From contig CAUGKZ010000090.1 of the NCBI GenBank assembly GCA_959600065.1, positions 1 to 6,935 on the forward strand: a stretch of DNA of 6,935 bases, in the 5' to 3' direction. The position numbers and the translations under genes are program-made. Origin of the DNA: an uncultured Kroppenstedtia sp. Its GTDB lineage: Bacteria; Bacillota; Bacilli; Thermoactinomycetales; DSM-45169. This document shows positions 1-4,971 of this stretch, one piece after another. Numbering within the stretch: position 1 is the stretch's first letter; each line of letters opens with the position of its first letter. The notes under the pieces are model-generated. The model saw only the letters and a list, made by a program, of their open reading frames with translations, had not been told where the DNA came from and did no database searches.

Positions 1-1
1 C

Positions 2-298
2 CTCTTTCAGACGTTCGATCTCATGGCTCTGATCGGGAAGAGAGCGGAGCAAAGAAGGGAAATACGGATAATCCTCTCCGTTCAGGGAGTAGTAAACCCA
101 CTGGCCCTGCCGCCGTTCCTTCACCAACCTGGCGTTCCGCAACTTTCGAACATGCTGGGAGACCGCCGGTTGGGTGATCTTCAAAACCTCCACCAGTTCC
201 CCGACACACAAATCCTCTTCCCTCAGAAGAGCGAGGATCCGAAGGCGGGTTTTGTCCCCCAGGGCTTTATGGCAATCTGCCAACTGGTCAAAATCCAT
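2..298 (-). CDS. ArsR-family transcriptional repressor (C-terminus cut by window edge)
   Basis: Ninety-nine codons are visible and the frame is still open at the window edge; the ArsR/SmtB fold is nearly complete. It is a cytoplasmic winged-helix dimer expected to bind operator DNA and release it on a metal or thiol-reactive signal. Residues 11-30 (KALGDKTRLRIL) form the usual N-terminal helix. Residues 41-59 (ITQPAVSQHVRKLRNARLV) are the recognition helix-turn-helix, and 60-72 the beta-wing ending in WVYYSL. Classical arsenic sensors have ELCVCDL at the start of this helix region; here it is DLCVGEL, so only Cys31 of the CxC pair remains, with a further Cys9. Arsenite sensing by the canonical site is therefore unlikely; another metal or a thiol signal is possible. 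The ATG at 298 follows a GAGGTGG-type ribosome site, and a palindrome lies in its promoter. Any partner gene is outside the window. Confidence 0.9.
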   Translation of the reverse strand, partial: MDFDQLADCHKALGDKTRLRILALLREEDLCVGELVEVLKITQPAVSQHVRKLRNARLVKERRQGQWVYYSLNGEDYPYFPSLLRSLPDQSHEIERLKE

Positions 299-317
299 GA
301 CCACCACCTCACCTATA

Positions 318-347
318 TATATAAGCATATTCTTATATGATTGTAAA
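318..347 (-). promoter_or_regulatory. arsR-type promoter with autoregulatory palindrome
   Basis: On the minus strand a -35 box TTTACA (342-347) is followed 18 bases later by TATATA (318-323), about 20 bases before the ArsR start codon. The arms ATATAAG (319-325) and CTTATAT (332-338) are perfect inverted repeats around CATATT, so a 20-bp palindrome with one mismatched pair fills the spacer and touches the -10. ArsR/SmtB repressors typically bind AT-rich palindromes in this position, so autorepression is the natural reading. Confidence 0.7.
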
Positions 348-452
348 GAGAGGGTGGATCTCGATCAGACAGATCCTCCCTGTACTTGTATTTTTTCATC
401 CCCGGATTGGAAACGCAAAAGCTACCGGTTTCCTGCATCCCATCTTGAAACT

Positions 453-641
453 CAGGGCTGTTGAACAACCCTAAAGTAGATGATGGGAACGAAACATCCT
501 TTCGCTCTTTCAATGCCCCCATCGTAAAATATAGCTTAAGGGGACGGTGAAGGGCCTTTGCGCTCTTTGCAAGAAATCGGAGCCGTCCCACCACCATCCC
601 ACCTTATTTCTTACCTAAAATAGGGTGAATCAACACGCCTG
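453..641 (+). mobile_element. Miniature inverted-repeat element, copy 1 (189 bp, 9-bp target duplication)
   Basis: The element starts CAGGGCTGTTGAACAACCCTA and its other end, read inward on the minus strand, starts CAGGCGTGTTGATTCACCCTA; these imperfect inverted ends match at about two thirds of positions. It is flanked by a perfect 9-bp direct repeat, CTTGAAACT, at 444-452 and 642-650. It is too short to encode a transposase, so it would be mobilised in trans. Inside are a subterminal GATGGG/CCCATC pair and a hairpin at 541-589 (stem GGGACGG/CCGTCCC, 35-nt loop). It is homologous to the element at 1533-1739 in reverse orientation, but the hairpin loop is not reversed. Nine-base duplications occur in several families, including IS1 and the IS10/IS50 branches of IS4; I do not assign a family. 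Confidence 0.85.
541..589 (+). repeat. Hairpin cassette, copy A
   Basis: The stem GGGACGG (541-547) pairs with CCGTCCC (583-589) around a 35-nt loop. Loop bases 555-581 match the loops at 1598-1624 and 4459-4485 with one or two differences out of 27. The stem is shorter than in copy B. No T-run follows on either strand, so it is not a standard terminator. Confidence 0.85.
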
Positions 642-648
642 CTTGAAA

Positions 649-1389
649 CTATTGGCGTCGTGGCATGCTGACAGTAAATATATATCGCTCCTGTGGATAC
701 TTGGCATAGGTGATGAATAGAGGGCGCGAGTTGTAGGAATAGTTAATGCACTCCATATGAAGAACCGAGGACGTCGAATCGATTTGTAGCCAGTCAGCCT
801 CCTCCGGATTAACCTGTGTTACCTCCAGTGAAATATTCCCATAGCTGATCGGGTGTTGATATACATTTTCAACTAAATGGTATAGTGATTCACGGGCCAA
901 ATCCTGCTGAGCCAGTTTCGGACACAAGTTTTCATCCATGTATACCGTTTCTAAAGACATGGGCATTTCATCTGCCAAGCGCAAACGGACCATTTTAAGA
1001 ACACGGTTATGGGGAGACAATCCCAGTTGTACCTGCAGTTTATGATCCGGTTGTATATTCGACTGAATATCGATCAATTGGGAAGAAGGATGTTTCCCCT
1101 TGGCTTTCATCTGTTCCGAAAAACTGGTCAAAATCGTCAATTCATATTGAGACCGGGTGTTTTGTACAAAGGTCCCTTTTCCCTGCTGACGATACAAAAG
1201 TCCTTCATTGATTAACAGTTGCAACGCCTGACGCAGGGTTTGCCGACTGACGCCGAGATCTTTACTCAATATGGGTTCCGGTGGCAATTGGGTACCCGGC
1301 TTCCAGATTTCCGAGTCAATTTTAAGTTTGATCCATTCATATATTTGTTGATATAAAGGAAGCTCCCCTGTCCGTTCAAATGTATCCAT
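649..1389 (-). CDS. GntR/HutC-family transcriptional regulator with UTRA ligand-binding domain
   Basis: This 246-residue protein has the normal HutC-subfamily length. An N-terminal winged helix (about 10-76) opens with PLYQQIYEWIK, contains LSKDLGVSRQTLRQAL (41-56) as the recognition helix-turn-helix, and ends in the wing GKGTFV (70-75). Residues about 85-240 form the UTRA sensor fold, with LETVYMDENLCPKL typical of that domain. UTRA regulators usually sense a sugar, amino sugar, phosphosugar or histidine-pathway metabolite and repress a neighbouring catabolic operon. It follows the permease/TIM-barrel genes on the same strand beyond an intrinsic terminator, making them its likely targets. 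The ATG at 1389 has GGAG eight bases upstream. A mobile element was inserted exactly at its stop codon without changing the reading. The ligand cannot be read from the sequence. Confidence 0.95.
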   Translation of the reverse strand: MDTFERTGELPLYQQIYEWIKLKIDSEIWKPGTQLPPEPILSKDLGVSRQTLRQALQLLINEGLLYRQQGKGTFVQNTRSQYELTILTSFSEQMKAKGKHPSSQLIDIQSNIQPDHKLQVQLGLSPHNRVLKMVRLRLADEMPMSLETVYMDENLCPKLAQQDLARESLYHLVENVYQHPISYGNISLEVTQVNPEEADWLQIDSTSSVLHMECINYSYNSRPLFITYAKYPQERYIFTVSMPRRQ

Positions 1390-1432
1390 ATCCGATACTC
1401 CTAACCATTGATTATATAAGTTCTATTATACT

Positions 1433-1476
1433 AAAAAACCCTCCAAGCTGGTCTTTGATCCGAACAGCATGGAGGG
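1433..1476 (-). terminator. Intrinsic terminator between the TIM-barrel gene and gntR
   Basis: Read on the minus strand, TGGAGGG/CCCTCCA (1470-1476 with 1439-1445) and CAGC/GCTG (1465-1468 with 1447-1450) form an 11-pair stem with one A-A mismatch, followed at once by six T (1433-1438). It should end transcripts from the permease operon 44 bases before the gntR start codon. A TATAAT sequence lies just downstream of the T-run, but no good -35 box accompanies it, so gntR may depend partly on readthrough. Confidence 0.88.
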
Positions 1477-1532
1477 AGAGAATATTTCATGCACAATAAA
1501 GGATTCCGCACATGAAGTTAACAGGGAAAAAC

Positions 1533-1739
1533 TAGGCGTATTGATTAGCCATATTTTTAGTCAGGAAATACGGTCGGGATGGTGGGACGGTGAAGGGCCT
1601 TTGCGCTTTTTGCAAGAGATCGGAGCCGTCCCACCATCCCTGTCCCCTCAAGCCATATTTTACGATGGGGCGAGGGGAAGAACGAGCGATAGGATCGTTT
1701 CGTCCCCATCATCTACTTTAGGGTTCATCAACAGCCCTG
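1533..1739 (-). mobile_element. Miniature inverted-repeat element, copy 2 (207 bp, 9-bp target duplication)
   Basis: This is the same element family as 453-641 in opposite orientation. Its right end, read on the minus strand, begins CAGGGCTGTTGATGAACCCT, and its left end begins TAGGCGTATTGATTAGCC. The flanks GGGAAAAAC (1524-1532) and GGGAAAACC (1740-1748) are a 9-bp target duplication with one mismatch, suggesting an older or mutated insertion. It carries a perfect 15-bp stem at 1576-1640 and a second hairpin, GATGGGG (1664-1670) with CCCCATC (1704-1710). It lies in the 3' region of the permease operon, 24 bp past the TIM-barrel stop codon, so it would be transcribed as part of that mRNA. Confidence 0.85.
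1576..1640 (+). repeat. Hairpin cassette, copy B (perfect 15-bp stem)
   Basis: GGGATGGTGGGACGG (1576-1590) and CCGTCCCACCATCCC (1626-1640) are perfect reverse complements around a 35-nt loop. The loop differs from the copy A loop at only two positions and has the same plus-strand orientation, although the surrounding element is inverted. Confidence 0.9.
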
Positions 1740-1750
1740 GGGAAAACCAT

Positions 1751-1772
1751 TCTCGATACACCTTTATCGAGA
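1751..1772 (-). terminator. Small hairpin overlapping the TIM-barrel stop codon (weak terminator candidate)
   Basis: TCTCGATA and TATCGAGA form a perfect 8-bp stem with a 6-nt loop that includes part of the stop codon. On the minus strand it is followed by ATGGTTTTCCC, a T-run of only four bases that falls inside the target duplication of the adjacent mobile element. It may be a weak terminator or a 3'-end stabilising structure. Confidence 0.4.
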
Positions 1773-2603
1773 GATAAATTTTTTGACCACTTGCTGAGCT
1801 GATTCTTGTACCATTTGATCGATCGATGTTCCGACAACCATAATATGAACACCTGTCTTGCGAAACGCGGAGTAGTTCGTCGTATTGATTCCTCCCTCAG
1901 CCAGGGTCGGTACGGACACGGAGGAGATCAATGCCTCCAATCGTTCTTTGATGATCTCGGGAATTTCGCCTGCTTTGACTCCATCGTAACTCATACCAGT
2001 CATCAGACCGATCATATCCACACCGATATTTTCCATTTGCTTAGCCGCTTGCGCCACTTCATCCGCAGTTCGGGCGGGAATTCCGAAGGGATGTTTATCA
2101 TCGGGATGTGCGATGTAAGCATCGACCAGCAAACCGTAGTAGTGTGCCTTTTGTACAATTTCCTTCAGATCGCGTAGATCACACTTGTGTGTATGCAACC
2201 CGTCGGTTCCTGCCCGGGAAATCTGATAAAAATCTTCGTCGGCAATTGGAACCGGCATCGTCTCTGTAAAACCGCCGGGCACACCTACTGTAATAAAAGG
2301 CTCTTCCCCAACCACACTGCGAACGCCACGCACCACTCCGACCATCTCGGAAAAATCGACATCATGCCTGACGTGTTCTGCATCATGCATGCTTGTCACA
2401 CCTTGATGCCCCCGAGCGAGTGCCACTGCGGGATGATTTGGTTCCAACATTTTCACCCCAGCATCGATCACCGCTTTTGCGATTCTCGCGTCATCCCCGG
2501 TGATCCCGGTACTTAAAATCGTTTGTCCCCCATGCTCCTCAATCGCATTCCACACTTTTTCAATGGCGATCTTCCGTTTTCTCTCCATATCTCCTGTAAA
2601 CAT
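1764..2603 (-). CDS. TIM-barrel protein of the phosphate-binding-barrel type, permease-linked (function unknown)
   Basis: Two hundred and seventy-nine residues with no signal peptide or membrane segment; presumably a cytoplasmic enzyme acting on what the upstream permease imports. The pattern is an alternating beta/alpha barrel. Conserved-looking loop motifs at strand ends are ILSTGITGDD (29-38), MLEPNHPAVALARG (52-65), ITVGVPGGFTETMP (104-117), GTDGLHTHKCDL (132-143), DAYIAHPDD (161-169), MIGLMTGMSYDG (197-208), VPTLAEGGINTTNY (231-244) and IMVVGTSI (254-261). The late GG and GTS loops resemble the phosphate grip of HisA/HisF/NanE-like barrels, suggesting a phosphorylated ligand. An aldolase, epimerase or isomerase role is possible; I cannot choose. 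The ATG at 2603 is six bases past the permease stop, with AGGAG inside the last permease codons, so translation is probably coupled. Met6 is an alternative, but its AGGAGA is too close. Confidence 0.85.
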   Translation of the reverse strand: MFTGDMERKRKIAIEKVWNAIEEHGGQTILSTGITGDDARIAKAVIDAGVKMLEPNHPAVALARGHQGVTSMHDAEHVRHDVDFSEMVGVVRGVRSVVGEEPFITVGVPGGFTETMPVPIADEDFYQISRAGTDGLHTHKCDLRDLKEIVQKAHYYGLLVDAYIAHPDDKHPFGIPARTADEVAQAAKQMENIGVDMIGLMTGMSYDGVKAGEIPEIIKERLEALISSVSVPTLAEGGINTTNYSAFRKTGVHIMVVGTSIDQMVQESAQQVVKKFISR

Positions 2604-2609
2604 ACATCA

Positions 2610-4181
2610 TCACTCCTGGCTGTTGTTTGTTTTATTCTGACTCCATTTATTTGCGATGAGGGTAATCACAAATGAACTTACAAATCCCACGGCCATCGCG
2701 ATCAATTGCCCCGTGATATTGTTGGACAAAAATGGAGAGACCAGGGAAGGCACGTAGGCTGTTCCTCTGACATCAAACAGTCCCACCAGCATGCCAGCCA
2801 ATCCCGCTGAGCCGATCGCTCCGGCAAAAACCACTTTGCTGGAGAACATGAAGGGATAGGCTGCCTCGACAAAAGTCCCGAAACCCATATTGATCAAAAA
2901 CCCAGGTGTGGCCAAGGCTGCTTCCCCTTTTTTTCGAGGAGCGATCATGTTTGCCAAGGTAATTCCCGCCGATACCATGACCAGTCCGGTCATATCGACA
3001 GCTCCCAGAAAACTGTTCCCGGCTTTCTCCATTTCAAGCAGTACAATCGGCAAAATAGCCGCATGATAAACCCCGCCGAGAATAGCAGGCCAAATCAAGA
3101 GCCCCGCCACCAATCCCGCTAGTAATGGGCTTAAAGCAATCGTATATTCAATCAATTCCCGAATGGCTTGACCCGCTTGCAAAGCCAAGGGTGCGATCAG
3201 AAAATATGCAAACAAACCGGCGATAATACCCGCTAGCCCACCTGCAGCAATATTGATAGTGGTTGTAGGAAAATTCCAGTCGACGCACTTTTTAAAGAGA
3301 TAAGTTACGAGAACCCCGGCCAGAATCCCTGCGATAATACCACCGATAATTCCACCATCTACGGATAATACCCCTGCGATGATCCCAGCAACGATAGCCA
3401 CTTCATCCAAACCAGATATTTGTCTAGCCGCAATGGCAGCCAACATGACTGGCAACGCTTTGATCAAGATATCAAAAACATCGCCCAAACCGGATAAACC
3501 CGGTATTTTACTCAAAGCGAGGATGATCGCCAGAGAAATAAATCCCGGCAAGGCAGCCAGCATAATGCCTCTGAATTGAATTCGCTTCAGCGGATTGTCA
3601 GCGATTTCCGTGTTGGATTGACCAATGGACGGTCGGTAGTCGATCCCCCAATGCTTGCTCAGGGAACTGACAAAGGAGATCGCGCGAGTACGATTGGTCG
3701 TCCCTGTGGTTCCCGATGTGGCGATCACTTTGCCACCTTTCGAGCTGGTGATGGCCATGGATGTACCACCTGTACCCACAATCGGTACTTCTTTCCGGAT
3801 GGCCGCTGCGATCGCTTCTTTGTTCGTCCCGTCCGGATCGGCACTCATCAAGATGATGCCATCGATGTCGCCATCATCAATCGCTTGAGCCACCTCTTGG
3901 TCAACTTTTACTGCTTGTTCGTTTACTTCCTTCAGTGTCCCAGAAAACACAACTTGGACAGCCTGTGTCGCAGAATCCCAGGTATAGAGGTCTGCCGGTG
4001 TCGTCTCCTTGATTTTATCCATGGATGCTTTCGCACCAATAAATTGAATCCAAGCCACATCCATTTCGGCACGATCACACTGAGCATGAATTTCTCCCAG
4101 TAACTTCACCGGATCACTGCCGCCGAGACTATACAGGTTCCCACCACTGCTCCCTAGTATCGCAACTCTTTTGTTACTCAA
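2610..4181 (-). CDS. PTS EIIC-like membrane permease with a soluble N-terminal domain
   Basis: This 523-residue protein has two parts. Residues 1 to about 195 are soluble: a Rossmann-like start RVAILGSSGGNLYSLGG, then GIILMSADPDG (108-118), VGTGGTSMA (135-143) and ATSGTTGTTNRTRA (154-167), glycine/threonine-rich loops suited to nucleotide or phosphate binding. Residues about 203-511 hold roughly eight to ten hydrophobic segments, including glycine-rich repeats at 266-292 and 312-323. GGVYHAAILPIVLLEMEKAG (369-388) and GFGTFVEAAYPF (433-444) resemble the conserved loops of fructose-type PTS EIIC, suggesting sugar-like substrate binding. No phosphorylatable EIIB cysteine signature or EIIA histidine domain is seen, so PTS phosphotransfer is unproven. 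The TTG start at 4181 is supported by AGGGGGGAG about six bases upstream and a promoter before it. It is the first gene of the operon. Confidence 0.82.
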   Translation of the reverse strand: MSNKRVAILGSSGGNLYSLGGSDPVKLLGEIHAQCDRAEMDVAWIQFIGAKASMDKIKETTPADLYTWDSATQAVQVVFSGTLKEVNEQAVKVDQEVAQAIDDGDIDGIILMSADPDGTNKEAIAAAIRKEVPIVGTGGTSMAITSSKGGKVIATSGTTGTTNRTRAISFVSSLSKHWGIDYRPSIGQSNTEIADNPLKRIQFRGIMLAALPGFISLAIILALSKIPGLSGLGDVFDILIKALPVMLAAIAARQISGLDEVAIVAGIIAGVLSVDGGIIGGIIAGILAGVLVTYLFKKCVDWNFPTTTINIAAGGLAGIIAGLFAYFLIAPLALQAGQAIRELIEYTIALSPLLAGLVAGLLIWPAILGGVYHAAILPIVLLEMEKAGNSFLGAVDMTGLVMVSAGITLANMIAPRKKGEAALATPGFLINMGFGTFVEAAYPFMFSSKVVFAGAIGSAGLAGMLVGLFDVRGTAYVPSLVSPFLSNNITGQLIAMAVGFVSSFVITLIANKWSQNKTNNSQE

Positions 4182-4194
4182 GACGCTCCCCCCT

Positions 4195-4239
4195 TTACAG
4201 TTAATGTACGTACAATAATTGTACGTACATTAACTGTAA
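4195..4239. promoter_or_regulatory. Perfect 45-bp palindromic operator of the permease operon
   Basis: Two perfect 22-base arms (4195-4216 and 4218-4239) surround a single base at 4217. Each arm contains its own palindrome, TGTACGTACA (4205-4214 and 4220-4229), with centres 15 bp apart, so two dimers of a regulator could bind side by side. The site covers the -10 box and the predicted transcription start and ends 13 bases before the TTG codon. The GntR-type regulator downstream is the likely ligand. The same sequence is not found upstream of gntR. Confidence 0.85.
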
Positions 4240-4261
4240 GCGATTTCATCCAGCTTGTCAA
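4233..4261 (-). promoter_or_regulatory. Sigma-A promoter of the permease operon
   Basis: The minus strand shows a consensus TTGACA (4256-4261), a 17-base spacer and TACAGT (4233-4238, four of six matches). The -10 lies inside the right arm of the 45-bp palindrome, so repressor binding would block polymerase directly. Confidence 0.8.
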
Positions 4262-4390
4262 GAACACCCGTAAAGCCTTTCAATAGGTTGGACTGCGACT
4301 GGAGAGCAATCCGTCTGATTCACGATCCTCCAAGGCCATAGTCTTCTGTAAAAGCATGCTGATTAGCAATATTTAGGTTGAGCGATCCTG

Positions 4391-4551
4391 CTAGTGCCCC
4401 TTCAGAGAAGATTGAGTGGAAAATCACAGAAAGGTGAGGACGGTGAGGATTTGATTCGCCTTTGCGCTCTTTGCAAGAGATCGGATCTGCCTCACCGTCC
4501 TGCCTCCGCCATACTGAAATACAAGATCAAAGTTGCCTGAAGGGGCACTAG
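4391..4551. mobile_element. Miniature inverted-repeat element of a different family carrying the same hairpin loop (161 bp)
   Basis: The ends CTAGTGCCCCTTCAG (4391-4405) and CTGAAGGGGCACTAG (4537-4551) are a perfect 15-bp inverted repeat unrelated to the ends of the other two elements. The outer CTAG is self-complementary, so it may be part of the repeat or a 4-bp target duplication; a YTAR-type 4-bp target is known for IS5-group elements. No coding capacity. Its centre holds a 12-bp stem (4437-4448 with 4490-4501) and a loop containing the shared 27-nt sequence. Confidence 0.8.
4437..4501 (+). repeat. Hairpin cassette, copy C
   Basis: AGGACGGTGAGG (4437-4448) pairs perfectly with CCTCACCGTCCT (4490-4501) around a 41-nt loop. 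Loop bases 4459-4485 differ from the equivalent bases of copies A and B at one position each, in the same plus-strand orientation. The stem sequence itself resembles but is not identical to theirs. Confidence 0.88.
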
Positions 4552-4889
4552 AAACGTTGAGACTTCCAGCGTTTGTAGACGATCAAGATCAATATGGGAC
4601 AAACCATTTAAGGAAAGACGGTTCCCTCTGGTTAGACAAACAAGATCCTATCCCGAGTAAAAACATCGGTGAGAGGGAGGGGTTTCACATGGAATGACTT
4701 TGGCTCATCAGACATCCCCGCTGGGTAGAATGGATATTTGCAATTCAGGGCCTCAGCCTGTTTTCTGATTGACCCACATCCCTGAGCGCTGTATACCAGT
4801 GTGGGCCGGGTTCTGCAGAATCGAATTCCCCTGTTCTTTTGATTATGAAGGAGAAATAAACATATCTTTAGGGTGTCCCGGTCTTAGTA
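4552..4889. other. Gene-free stretch with no recognised feature
   Basis: No convincing coding frame, RNA gene or riboswitch was seen. There are only minor inverted repeats, such as CCCACA (4773-4778) with TGTGGG (4800-4805). It may be degraded intergenic DNA or a long leader of the transporter gene. The stretch 4262-4390 on the other side of the mobile element is likewise empty. Confidence 0.5.
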
Positions 4890-4918
4890 TTTACATTTAC
4901 AGCCGCTTATTGTAATAT
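4890..4918 (+). promoter_or_regulatory. Probable promoter of the YeeE/YedE transporter gene
   Basis: TTTACA (4890-4895, five of six -35 matches), a 17-base spacer and TAATAT (4913-4918, four of six) lie about 50 bases before the chosen start. A small inverted repeat, TTACA (4897-4901) with TGTAA (4911-4915), fills the spacer and could bind a regulator. The ArsR-type palindrome at 319-338 is not repeated here. Confidence 0.5.
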
Positions 4919-4971
4919 GTCACTCATACCTAAAACCAACTAAATGAATCGGATAAGGTGGTGTGATTCTT

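Noticed and set aside
409..433. GGAAAC/GTTTCC inverted repeat as a terminator for gntR
   Set aside because: The stem is six pairs with a long loop, and the nearest A/T tract is displaced; not a convincing intrinsic terminator.
313..597. Open frame of 94 codons on the minus strand across the first mobile element
   Set aside because: Most of it lies inside the element at 453-641 and the rest overlaps the ArsR promoter; there is no ribosome site and no recognisable domain.
453..1739. CRISPR array or attC-type integron sites suggested by repeated hairpins
   Set aside because: Copies are far apart with no spacer structure and are bounded by transposition target duplications; no cas or integrase gene is present.
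1469..1777. Open frame of 102 codons on the plus strand across the second mobile element
   Set aside because: It begins in a terminator hairpin, crosses the element and ends inside the TIM-barrel gene; no ribosome site or domain.
3576..4103. Open frame of 175 codons opposite the permease gene
   Set aside because: It is antisense to a well-supported gene, with no ribosome site or protein-like pattern.
4698..4770. Short protein-like frame reading RHPRWVEWIFAIQGLSLFSD in the gene-free stretch
   Set aside because: Only about two dozen codons between stops, with no start or ribosome site in frame; possibly a gene relic, but not supportable.
4552..4889. Riboswitch or T-box leader before the transporter gene
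   Set aside because: No recognised conserved core or specifier stem could be found, and a promoter candidate lies downstream of this stretch.
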